From: an uncultured Microbacterium sp.
GTDB taxonomy: Bacteria > Actinomycetota > Actinomycetes > Actinomycetales > Microbacteriaceae
Direction of reading: 5' to 3'
Assembly: GCA_937926065.1 (NCBI GenBank)
Contig: CALANM010000216.1
Coordinates: 1 to 24,193 of the forward strand
Length of the DNA stretch: 24,193 nt
The notes below the pieces were generated by a model. It was given only the letters and a program-made list of their open reading frames with translations. It was not told where the DNA came from and did not search any database. Position numbers and translations under genes: made by a program. Shown here piece by piece: positions 15,543 to 21,786 of the stretch; positions within the stretch are counted from its first letter, which is position 1; each line of letters opens with the position of its first letter.

Positions 15543-16951
15543 GCGCTCCCCTCCCGCGCGGCGGCCAGGTCGCCGAGGAAGCGCCGTGACCACGCCTCGA
15601 CGTCGTTGTCGCGCACTCGTCGGCGAAGCGCGCGCATGCGGCGTCGGCGCTCCTGCTCGGGCATCTCTACGGCGGTCATGATCGCGTCCTTCAGGCCCTG
15701 TATGTCGTGCGGGTTGATCGTCACGGCCTGCGTCAGCTCGTCGGAGGCTCCGGCGAACTCGCTCAGCAGCAGCACGCCATCGCCGTCGACGCGGCTCGCC
15801 ACGTACTCCTTCGCGACGAGGTTCATGCCGTCGCGCAGCGCCGTGACGAGCATGACGTCCGCCGCGAGATAGAGGGCCACCATCTCCTCCCGCGGGTACG
15901 CGTGGTGCAGATAGCGGATGGCGGTGAGGCCGACGGTGTCATGGTCGCCGTTGATGCGGCCGACCGCGAGCTCGATCTCGTCCCGCAGCTGCATATACGC
16001 GGCCACGCGCTCGCGGCTCGGACTCGCGACCTGGACGAGGGTCGCGTCGCCGATCTTGAAGCGCCCATCGTCGAACAGCTCGCCGACCGCCTTCAGCCGG
16101 TGGCGGATGCCCTTCGTGTAGTCCAGGCGGTCGACGCCGAGCAGCACGGAGCGCGGATTGCCCAGCTCCTCTCGGATCTCCGTGGCGCGGGCGCGGATGT
16201 CGGGCCGGCGGGCGAGCTCCTCGTACGTCGCGGTGTCGATCGAGATCGGGTAGGCCCGCGCGAGCGCGATGCGCTGACCGCCGTCCGGCTGCGGGATCCG
16301 GATCGCGCCCGCGCGCGACTCGAAGCCGAACCGGCGGCGGACGGCGTTCGTGAAGTTGGCTGCGTCCGCCACGCGCTGGAAGCCGATGACATCGGCGCCC
16401 AGGAGTCCTTCGAGCACCTGGGAGCGCCAAGGCAGCTGCGAGAAGATCCCGTATGCGGGGAACGGAATGTGGTGGAAGTAGCCGATCGTGAGGTCGGGAC
16501 GCTGCTCACGCAGCAGTCGGGGCACCAGCTGCAGCTGGTAGTCGTGCACCCACACCGTCGCGCCCTCGGCGGCCACGTCGGCGGCCGCCTCCGCGAAGCG
16601 CCGGTTCACACGCACGTACGCATCCCACCAGGCGCGGTGGTACGTCGGTGCCGCGATGACGTCGTGGTAGAGCGGCCAGATCGTGTCGTTCGAGAACCCC
16701 TCGTAGTACTTCGCGACCTCGTCGGCTGTCAGCGCGACAGGCACGAGCCGGATGCCGTCGAACTCGAACGGCTCGATGTCGAGATCCGGCTGACCGGGCC
16801 AGCCGACCCACGCCCCGCCGGTGCGCTGCACGACGGGCTCGAGTGCCGTGACCAGTCCCCCCGGGGAGCGCCGCCAGGGCTCGTTCTCATCGTCACCGCG
16901 GTCGACGGGAAGACGGTTGGCGATGACCACGAAATCGGCGGCAGCAGACAC
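15539..16951 (-). CDS. otsA: Trehalose-6-phosphate synthase (GT20)
   Basis: This 470-residue glycosyltransferase family 20 enzyme joins UDP- or GDP-glucose to glucose-6-phosphate. Family landmarks run in order: VIANRLPVDR, RRSPGGLVTALEP, TVWVHDYQLQLVPRLL, FHHIPFPAYGIFSQLPWR, GADVIGFQ, LGVDRLDYTKGIRHRL, QVASPSRE, GRINGDHDTVG, LRDGMNLVAKEYVASR and LLLSEFAGASDEL. Length is normal. The GTG at 16951 is supported by GAGGAG a few bases upstream and is the usual distance before the NRLP motif. It is translated together with otsB (GTGA overlap). Trehalose is an osmo- and stress protectant, and in some actinobacteria a cell-wall precursor. The gene is divergent from the small gene at 17039. Confidence 0.95.
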   Translation of the reverse strand: MSAAADFVVIANRLPVDRGDDENEPWRRSPGGLVTALEPVVQRTGGAWVGWPGQPDLDIEPFEFDGIRLVPVALTADEVAKYYEGFSNDTIWPLYHDVIAAPTYHRAWWDAYVRVNRRFAEAAADVAAEGATVWVHDYQLQLVPRLLREQRPDLTIGYFHHIPFPAYGIFSQLPWRSQVLEGLLGADVIGFQRVADAANFTNAVRRRFGFESRAGAIRIPQPDGGQRIALARAYPISIDTATYEELARRPDIRARATEIREELGNPRSVLLGVDRLDYTKGIRHRLKAVGELFDDGRFKIGDATLVQVASPSRERVAAYMQLRDEIELAVGRINGDHDTVGLTAIRYLHHAYPREEMVALYLAADVMLVTALRDGMNLVAKEYVASRVDGDGVLLLSEFAGASDELTQAVTINPHDIQGLKDAIMTAVEMPEQERRRRMRALRRRVRDNDVEAWSRRFLGDLAAAREGSA

Positions 16952-16978
16952 GGATCTCCTCTCACTGGGGGGATCACC

Positions 16979-16984
16979 AGGCTA
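16979..16984 (-). promoter_or_regulatory. Candidate -10 of otsAB
   Basis: TAGCCT on the minus strand, 27 nt before the otsA GTG, leaves room for the GAGGAG ribosome binding site. A TTGACA occurs at 16994-16999 but only 9 nt upstream, too close for a normal -35, so the assignment is tentative. Confidence 0.35.
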
Positions 16985-17026
16985 ACAACGCCCTGTCAAG
17001 GGCCTTCGGGTCCTTGCGTCGGGCGA

Positions 17027-17032
17027 TAGCGT
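17027..17032 (+). promoter_or_regulatory. Leaderless -10 of the small membrane gene
   Basis: TAGCGT is followed by exactly 6 nt and the ATG at 17039. It sits in the 87-nt divergent gap shared with otsA. Confidence 0.5.
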
Positions 17033-17038
17033 TGAGGT

Positions 17039-17293
17039 ATGCGCAAGTACGTCTTCGGCACGGGCATCCTCACGGTCTTCACGAGCGGCCTGACGCTCCT
17101 GCGCTCCGCACGCGAGGACGCGCCCTTCAGCTGGCGGGCGGCGCTCGCCTGGCTCAACTGGGGCATCACGCTCGCACTCGCGATCGGCGCCATCGTCGAC
17201 ACCCGTCGCGCCACTCAGGGCAAGCTCATCGCCGCCGACTCGCCGGTGGCCGGACGGGAGCAGAAGCTGCTGCGTCAGCGCGTCTCGCGCTGA
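17039..17293 (+). CDS. Small two-helix membrane protein, unknown function
   Basis: This 84-residue protein has two predicted membrane helices, about residues 5-22 (VFGTGILTVFTSGLTLL) and 36-53 (LAWLNWGITLALAIGAIV). A polar loop (RSAREDAPFSW) joins them, and a basic C-terminal tail ends QKLLRQRVSR. I recognise no domain. The ATG at 17039 with a TANNNT element 6 nt upstream supports a leaderless start. It is divergent from otsA and convergent with the cysteine-rich gene at 17298-17423, with only 4 nt between the two stops, leaving no room for a terminator. Strong third-position G/C bias and the promoter support it as a real gene. Confidence 0.72.
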   Translation: MRKYVFGTGILTVFTSGLTLLRSAREDAPFSWRAALAWLNWGITLALAIGAIVDTRRATQGKLIAADSPVAGREQKLLRQRVSR

Positions 17294-17297
17294 CGCC

Positions 17298-17423
17298 TCA
17301 CGCCGCGGGGGCGCAGGTGCAGCGCGCGTCGGCGGGGACGCCCGCCAGCGCCTGGTCGACATGCAGGCCGCAGCCGGTCCAGGTGGTCTTGCCGCAGGTC
17401 TCGCACGCGATGGGAGAACACAT
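17298..17423 (-). CDS. 41-residue cysteine-rich putative zinc-binding protein
   Basis: The protein has six cysteines (C2, C7, C10, C18, C35, C37) and one histidine (H21) in 41 residues. They are arranged as a CETC pair, GCGLH, and a terminal CTC, which suggests one or two small zinc sites. I recall conserved actinobacterial proteins starting MCSP and containing TCGKTTW-GCG-H, with no assigned role. The ATG at 17423 is preceded by AAGGAG about 8 nt upstream, a strong ribosome binding site. The frame is open a little further upstream into the thiolase end, but the conserved pattern starts here. It lies 23 nt after the thiolase stop, so it may be co-transcribed with the sco operon or have its own promoter. 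Confidence 0.8.
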   Translation of the reverse strand: MCSPIACETCGKTTWTGCGLHVDQALAGVPADARCTCAPAA

Positions 17424-17446
17424 CTGAGGGCTCCTTCTCGAGGGGG

Positions 17447-18631
17447 TCAACGAGTAAGGATAAGCGCTTCTCCCTGACCGCCGCCTCCGCACAGTCCCAC
17501 GGCGGCCGTCCCGCTCCCCCGTCGCACGAGCTCATGCACGGCGTGAACGACGAGGCGGCATCCGGAGGCGCCGATGGGATGCCCGATCGCGATGCCGCCG
17601 CCGTGGATGTTGACGACGTCGTCCGAGAGACCGAGGTCGGCCTGGGAGCGCGCCACGACAGCCCCGAACGCCTCGTTGATCTCGACGAGGTCGAGAGCGG
17701 ATGCAGCGATGCCCTGGCGCGAGAGCGCCTGCTCGATGGCCCGGGCAGGCTGGGCGTGCAGCGAGTTGTCGGGTCCGGCGACCTGACCCGCCGCACCGAC
17801 GACCGCCATGACCGACCATCCGCTCTCGTCGGCGTGCGCGCGGGTCGTGACGACGACCGCGGCGGCGCCGTCGGAGATCTGCGACGAGTTGCCCGCGGTG
17901 ATCGATCCGCCTTCCCGGAACGCGGGGCGCAGCCCTGCCAGCGTGTCGACGGTCGTCTCGGGGCGAATGCCCTCGTCGGTCGTCACGGTGCGCGGGTCGC
18001 CGCGGCGCTGCGGCACCTCGACCGGCACGATCTCGGAATCGAAGACGCCGGCTTCCTGCGCGGCAGCCGCACGCTGATGCGAGCGCGCCGCGACGGCGTC
18101 CTGCTGTTCCCGCGTCACCTCGAAGCGGCCGTTGAGCCGTTCCGTCGACGCGCCCATGCTCTCGCGGTCGTAGGCGTCGGTGAGACCGTCGTACGCCATG
18201 TGGTCGAGCACTTCGACCGCCCCGTACGCCCAGCCTTCGCGAGAGCCCATCAGAAGGTGCGGCGCCCTCGTCATCGACTCCATGCCCCCGGCGACCACGA
18301 CCGTCGCGTCTCCCGCGGCGATCATCCGCTTGGCGTCGATGACCGCCGTCAGGCCTGAGAGGCACACCTTGTTCACCGATGAGGCCGGCACGTCCCATCC
18401 GAGGCCGGCGGCCAGCGACGCCTGACGCGCCGGGTTCTGTCCCGAGCCGGCGGGAAGCACCTGACCCATGATGACGGCATCGACCGCATCGACGGGAATA
18501 CCGCCCTGCGCCAGAGCACCGGCGATGGCGAGACCGCCGAGCTGCGGAGCGCTGAAGCTCGCGAGCTGACCCTTCAGGCGTCCCTGCGGCGTGCGCGCGG
18601 CCGCAACGATGACGATGTCCTGTGCATTCAT
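17447..18631 (-). CDS. Thiolase (acetyl-CoA C-acetyltransferase)
   Basis: This 394-residue thiolase splits acetoacetyl-CoA (or a related 3-oxoacyl-CoA) with CoA, or runs in reverse. The acyl-accepting C90 is in SSVNKVCLSGLTAV. The NEAFGAVVA motif, H351 in GGGIAIGHPIGASGCR and C381 in VGLCGGGGQGEA complete the active site. The VNKVC-SGL context resembles acetyl-CoA acetyltransferases more than the NRLCGSG of beta-ketoadipyl-CoA thiolases. The ATG at 18631 overlaps the scoB stop as ATGA, so it is the third gene of a coupled scoA-scoB-thiolase operon. Together they would activate acetoacetate with succinyl-CoA and cleave it to two acetyl-CoA. A pcaF-like role in aromatic degradation is less likely but not excluded. 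Confidence 0.93.
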   Translation of the reverse strand: MNAQDIVIVAAARTPQGRLKGQLASFSAPQLGGLAIAGALAQGGIPVDAVDAVIMGQVLPAGSGQNPARQASLAAGLGWDVPASSVNKVCLSGLTAVIDAKRMIAAGDATVVVAGGMESMTRAPHLLMGSREGWAYGAVEVLDHMAYDGLTDAYDRESMGASTERLNGRFEVTREQQDAVAARSHQRAAAAQEAGVFDSEIVPVEVPQRRGDPRTVTTDEGIRPETTVDTLAGLRPAFREGGSITAGNSSQISDGAAAVVVTTRAHADESGWSVMAVVGAAGQVAGPDNSLHAQPARAIEQALSRQGIAASALDLVEINEAFGAVVARSQADLGLSDDVVNIHGGGIAIGHPIGASGCRLVVHAVHELVRRGSGTAAVGLCGGGGQGEALILTR

Positions 18632-19296
18632 GATGCGATCTCCTGTTCCGTGGTCGATCCGTGGAGCGCGATGGTGAGCGGTGGCTCCGTCGCCTCGATC
18701 ACCTCGTCGACGCTCACCCCGGGTGCGGTCTCCACCAGCACCAGCCCGTGGTCGGTGACATCGATGACGGCGAGGTCTGTGATGATCCGGTCGACCACCC
18801 GCCGACCGGTCAGCGGCAGCGAGCATGTCTCCACGATCTTGGCGGAGCCGTCGCGTGCGACGTGCTCCATCAGCACGATCACGCGCCCGGCGCCGTGGAC
18901 GAGGTCCATCGCACCGCCCGGCCCCTTGACCATCTTGCCGGGGATCATCCAATTGGCGAGATCCCCCTCGCGCGACACCTGCATCGCGCCCAGGATCGCC
19001 GCGTCGATCTTGCCGCCGCGGATCATCCCGAAGCTGAGCGCCGAGTCGAAGAAGGCGGCCCCGGGAAGCACCGTCACAGTCTCTTTGCCGGCATTGATCA
19101 GGTCGGGGTCGACGGCATCCGCAGCCGGATACGGCCCTACGCCAAGGATGCCGTTCTCGGACTGCAGAACCACCGTCGTGCCCTCGGGGACGAAGTTCGG
19201 GACCAGCGTCGGCAGTCCGATGCCCAGATTCACGTACGAGCCGTCTGTCAGCTCTCGGGCGGCGCGGGCCGCCATCTCGCTGCGCGTCAAGGCCAT
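18628..19296 (-). CDS. scoB: 3-oxoacid CoA-transferase subunit B
   Basis: This 222-residue beta subunit of a succinyl-CoA:3-oxoacid CoA-transferase carries the catalytic glutamate, E47 in LQSENGILGVGP, that forms the glutamyl-CoA thioester. GSYVNLGIGLPTLVPNFVP, GAMQVSREGDLANWMIPGKMVKGPGGAMDLV and VVDRIITDLAVIDV are family-typical. The ATG at 19296 lies 1 nt after the scoA stop with AAGGAG upstream. The frame continues far upstream (to 19752) inside scoA in another frame and is not used. It overlaps the thiolase start by 4 nt. Partner choice (acetoacetate versus 3-oxoadipate) cannot be decided from the sequence alone. Confidence 0.94.
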   Translation of the reverse strand: MALTRSEMAARAARELTDGSYVNLGIGLPTLVPNFVPEGTTVVLQSENGILGVGPYPAADAVDPDLINAGKETVTVLPGAAFFDSALSFGMIRGGKIDAAILGAMQVSREGDLANWMIPGKMVKGPGGAMDLVHGAGRVIVLMEHVARDGSAKIVETCSLPLTGRRVVDRIITDLAVIDVTDHGLVLVETAPGVSVDEVIEATEPPLTIALHGSTTEQEIAS

Positions 19297-19297
19297 G

Positions 19298-20077
19298 TCA
19301 TGCTCCTTCGGGTCGTTCGGCGACCGTACGCCGCTCGATGCGCTTCTCGATGTCGGAGCCGATCTCCACGATGCGGTGCACGAACACGCCCGGAAGGTGC
19401 ACCGAGTCGGGGTCGATCTCACCCGCCGGCACGAGTCGCTCGACCTGCGCGATGCACACACGGCCCGCCATCGCCGCGAGCGGGTTGAAGTTGCGCGCGG
19501 CCTTGTTGAACACGAGATTGCCGTGCGCGTCGCCGACGGCCGCGTGCACGAGGGCGTAATCGGTGACGATCGCTTCTTCGAGCACGAACTCCCGGGGCTC
19601 GCCGTCGACGTCGAAGACGCGGACGTCCTTGGCGGGCGAGGCGACTGCGATGCCGCCGCTGCCGTCGTACCTGCGCGGCAGCCCGCCTTCGGCCACCTGC
19701 GTGCCCACGCCGGTCTGCGTGTAGAAGGCGGCGATCCCCGACCCTCCGGCACGAAGCTTCTCGGCGAGGGTGCCCTGCGGCGTCAGTTCGAGTTCGAGCT
19801 CGCCGGACAGGAACTGGCGCTCGAACTCCTTGTTCTCGCCCACGTACGACGAGGTCATCTTCGCGATGCGCCGGTCGGCGAGCAGGATGCCCAGGCCCCA
19901 GTCATCGACGCCGCAGTTGTTGCTGACGATCCGGAGACCGGTCGTGCCCTGAGCGTGCAGGGCCTCGATCAGCTTCATGGGGTTGCCCGACAGCCCGAAG
20001 CCTCCCACCGCGAGAGACGCCCCGTCGGCGATGTCGGCGACGGCTTCGGCGGGCGATCGCCACGTCTTGTCGATCAT
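19298..20077 (-). CDS. scoA: 3-oxoacid CoA-transferase subunit A
   Basis: This 259-residue alpha subunit of the CoA-transferase pairs with ScoB to move CoA from succinyl-CoA to a 3-oxo acid. Landmarks are DGASLAVGGFGLSGNPMKLI, IVSNNCGVDDWGLGILLA, SSYVGENKEFERQFLSGELE, LTPQGTLAEKLRAGGSGIAAFYT and KAARNFNPLAAMAGRVCIA. The ATG at 20077 is preferred over GTG at 20083. AAGGAG lies 5 nt before the ATG but directly abuts the GTG. It is first in the scoA-scoB-thiolase operon and divergent from an IclR-type regulator with a compact shared control region of about 100 nt. This suggests induction by the regulator's ligand, perhaps the ketoacid or its CoA ester. Confidence 0.95.
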   Translation of the reverse strand: MIDKTWRSPAEAVADIADGASLAVGGFGLSGNPMKLIEALHAQGTTGLRIVSNNCGVDDWGLGILLADRRIAKMTSSYVGENKEFERQFLSGELELELTPQGTLAEKLRAGGSGIAAFYTQTGVGTQVAEGGLPRRYDGSGGIAVASPAKDVRVFDVDGEPREFVLEEAIVTDYALVHAAVGDAHGNLVFNKAARNFNPLAAMAGRVCIAQVERLVPAGEIDPDSVHLPGVFVHRIVEIGSDIEKRIERRTVAERPEGA

Positions 20078-20104
20078 GCGCACTCCTTCGTGTCCGCTGC
20101 TCCT

Positions 20105-20133
20105 AGCGTGCGAGTCGACGCCCGCGACGGCAA
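20105..20133 (-). promoter_or_regulatory. scoA operon promoter
   Basis: On the minus strand TTGCCG (20128-20133) and CACGCT (20105-20110) are 17 nt apart. The -10 is weak but keeps the A and final T. The start would fall about 20 nt before the scoA ATG, just ahead of its ribosome binding site. The -35 lies in the left arm of the 20129-20146 inverted repeat. Confidence 0.4.
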
Positions 20134-20146
20134 GCCGACGCTTGCC
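20129..20146. promoter_or_regulatory. Candidate IclR-family operator between scoA and its regulator
   Basis: This is a perfect inverted repeat, GGCAAGC-CGAC-GCTTGCC. Its left arm carries the minus-strand -35 of scoA (TTGCCG) and its right arm the plus-strand -35 of the regulator (TTGCCA). A second inverted pair, ATGTGGA (20147-20153) and TCCACAT (20171-20177), lies next to it over the regulator's -10. One bound protein could control both directions. Which repeat is bound is not decidable here. Confidence 0.5.
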
Positions 20147-20171
20147 ATGTGGAACCGTGGGGCCCTAGTGT
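20142..20171 (+). promoter_or_regulatory. Promoter of the IclR-family regulator
   Basis: TTGCCA (20142-20147) and TAGTGT (20166-20171) are 18 nt apart. The -10 ends 7 nt before the GTG at 20179, so the transcript is probably leaderless. This is the best -35/-10 pair among the protein genes of the window. Confidence 0.6.
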
Positions 20172-20178
20172 CCACATC

Positions 20179-20970
20179 GTGGAACAGCGAGCCAACGTCG
20201 TCCCCGGCGCTCAGGCGATCTCCCGTGCCGCGTCGCTGCTTCGTCTCGTCAGTGCGGGCGGCGCTGACGGGCGCGGAGTGCAGGAGCTCGCTCGCGCCGC
20301 GGGCCTGTCCCGCTCGACGGCGCACCGCCTGCTGACGGCACTGCGCGCGGAAGGACTCGTCGATCAGGATCCGCGCACCTCCCGCTGGTTCCCCGGCCCC
20401 GAGCTCTACCTCATGGGCTCAGCGGCTGCGAACCGCTACGACGTCACCCACCTGGCGCGCGACATCGTGCGCTCGCTCGCGGTGAAGACAGAGGAGAGCG
20501 CATTCCTCTCCGTGCGCCGAGGCGACGAGACGGTCTGCCTGCTCCGCGAGGAGGGCTCCTTCCCCATCCGCTCGTTCGTGCTCAGCGAGGGCGTGCGCTT
20601 CCCCCTCGGAGTGGCCTCCGCCGGCATGGCGATCCTCGCTTTCGACCCAGATGCCGAAGTCGATGCGTATCTCGAGCGGCATCCCGAGCTGCCCGAGCGG
20701 TGGGGCCCCGCCCACGATGCGGGCGCCCTGCGGGCCCGTGTGGCAGAGACCCGTGACCGTGGCTACAGCGTGAACCCGGGTCTGATCGTCGAGGGCTCCT
20801 GGGGACTCGGCGCCGCCGTGTTCGACCACGCCGGACGACCGGAGTGGGCACTGAGCCTCACCGGCGTCGAGTTCCGCTTCGGGGCGGAGCGGCTCGCGGG
20901 GCTCGGCCGTACGCTCCTCGCCCACGCACACCAGCTCACGACCCGCATCCAGTCGGCACACCGCCGCTGA
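20179..20970 (+). CDS. IclR-family transcriptional regulator
   Basis: This 263-residue regulator has an N-terminal winged helix-turn-helix, about residues 10-75: QAISRAASLLRLV, then VQELARAAGLSRSTAHRLLTALRAEGLV with recognition helix RSTAHRLLTAL. It is followed by the IclR effector-binding domain (about 85-255), including LSEGVRFPLGVASAGMAILAF and RDRGYSVNPGLIVEGSWGLGAAVFD. IclR proteins bind small organic acids and usually repress or activate a neighbouring catabolic operon and themselves. The GTG at 20179 is chosen because a -35/-10 pair places the transcript start at this codon. An in-frame ATG at 20149 would lie upstream of the -10. Its divergent neighbour is scoA-scoB-thiolase, the obvious target. 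Confidence 0.93.
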   Translation: MEQRANVVPGAQAISRAASLLRLVSAGGADGRGVQELARAAGLSRSTAHRLLTALRAEGLVDQDPRTSRWFPGPELYLMGSAAANRYDVTHLARDIVRSLAVKTEESAFLSVRRGDETVCLLREEGSFPIRSFVLSEGVRFPLGVASAGMAILAFDPDAEVDAYLERHPELPERWGPAHDAGALRARVAETRDRGYSVNPGLIVEGSWGLGAAVFDHAGRPEWALSLTGVEFRFGAERLAGLGRTLLAHAHQLTTRIQSAHRR

Positions 20971-21045
20971 TTCCGCCCTGCGTGACTGGGAATGTGCTGG
21001 AAGGCGCTCCGGCTTCTTGCGGACGGGGCCGCGTCATGTCTTGAA

Positions 21046-21078
21046 TATCGATAATTGCTTACCGTTTATCGATAGGTT
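21046..21078 (+). promoter_or_regulatory. Twin TATCGATA operator and leaderless promoter of the DUF2975 operon
   Basis: Two identical 8-bp palindromes TATCGATA lie at 21046-21053 and 21067-21074, exactly 21 bp apart (two helical turns, same face). TAGGTT (21073-21078) overlaps the second and ends 7 nt before the ATG at 21086, fitting a leaderless -10. GATAAT at 21050-21055 is an alternative -10. The stretch is much more AT-rich than its surroundings. The operon's own Cro/CI-type protein is the natural candidate binder. Confidence 0.55.
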
Positions 21079-21085
21079 CGCCCGT

Positions 21086-21562
21086 ATGAACGCCGTCTCC
21101 ACCGCCCTGCTGCGCGGCCTGCTCGCGATCACCCTGCTCCTGCTGCTGATCGCCCAGCTGTTCGCGATCCCCGCTACGGCCACCGAATGGGCCCAGCGTG
21201 TGCCCGAACTGGCGTGGCTGCGCGTCCCGGGGATCGTCATCTCCGCGGCGTTCATCCTGTGCGTTCAGGCTGTGATGGTGTGCCTGTGGCGGATGCTGGG
21301 ATTCATCCGCGCCGATGGTCCGTTCAGCGCGCGCGCACTCGGCTACATCACGGTCATCATCGGGGCCATCGTGGTCGCCGACCTGCTCATCGTCCTCGCT
21401 CTCGTGCTGCTGGCGGCGGGGAACGCGGCCAACCCCTCCGTCATGCTCCTCGGCTGCTTCGGCGTCGTGGTGGGTGCCGCCCTCGCGCTGCTGGTCGGCG
21501 TGCTGCGACAGCTGCTTCGAAAGGCTCTCGAACTCCAGCACGACCTCTCTGAGGTGGTGTGA
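21086..21562 (+). CDS. DUF2975-type four-helix membrane protein
   Basis: This 158-residue protein has four predicted transmembrane helices, about 8-30 (LRGLLAITLLLLLIAQLFAI), 46-70 (PGIVISAAFILCVQAVMVCLW), 86-112 (YITVIIGAIVVADLLIVLALV) and 116-140 (MLLGCFGVVVGAALALLVGVL), with a charged tail (RKALELQHDLSEVV). The layout, length and pairing with a small HTH gene match the DUF2975 (YoaS-like) family, whose function is unknown. The ATG at 21086 is preferred over an in-frame ATG at 21017, since a TANNNT element lies 7 nt upstream and the first 23 residues of the longer version would cover the operator. Its stop overlaps the HTH start by one base (TGATG), with GAGG upstream, so the pair is translationally coupled. 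Confidence 0.85.
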   Translation: MNAVSTALLRGLLAITLLLLLIAQLFAIPATATEWAQRVPELAWLRVPGIVISAAFILCVQAVMVCLWRMLGFIRADGPFSARALGYITVIIGAIVVADLLIVLALVLLAAGNAANPSVMLLGCFGVVVGAALALLVGVLRQLLRKALELQHDLSEVV

Positions 21563-21786
21563 TGGCGATCATCATCAATCTCGACGTCGAGCTTGCGAAG
21601 AAGAAGATGTCGGTGACCGACTTCGCCGCTGCGATCGACATCACGCCCGCCAACGTCTCGGTGCTGAAGAACGGGCGGGCCAAGGCCGTGCGCTTCACGA
21701 CGCTCGACGCCATCTGCCGTGTGCTCGAATGCCAGCCCGGCGACATCCTCCAGTGGGTGCCTGACGAGGCGGAGACAGACGGATGA
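21562..21786 (+). CDS. Small Cro/CI-type helix-turn-helix regulator (YozG-like)
   Basis: This 74-residue protein is essentially a single HTH_26/XRE-type DNA-binding domain. Residues 17-63 contain SVTDFAAAIDITPANVSVLKNGRAKAVRF followed by TLDAICRVLECQPGDIL, the usual helix 4-5 tail of this family. The N-terminal IIINLDVELAKKKM fits helix 1. It has no extra ligand or peptidase domain. The ATG at 21562 is preferred over GTG at 21559 because GAGG lies 7 nt ahead of it. Such proteins are found next to DUF2975 genes in many Gram-positive genomes and are thought to regulate the pair. The twin TATCGATA sites 500 bp upstream are the likely target. Its stop overlaps the next gene as ATGA. Confidence 0.93.
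   Translation: MAIIINLDVELAKKKMSVTDFAAAIDITPANVSVLKNGRAKAVRFTTLDAICRVLECQPGDILQWVPDEAETDG

Noticed and set aside
18650..20335. 561-codon plus-strand open frame opposite scoA/scoB, and the related 3546-4985 and 22752-23522 open frames
   Set aside because: These are shadows of confident genes, with no ribosome binding site or conserved motif. The 20335 end also runs through the sco/iclR promoter region.
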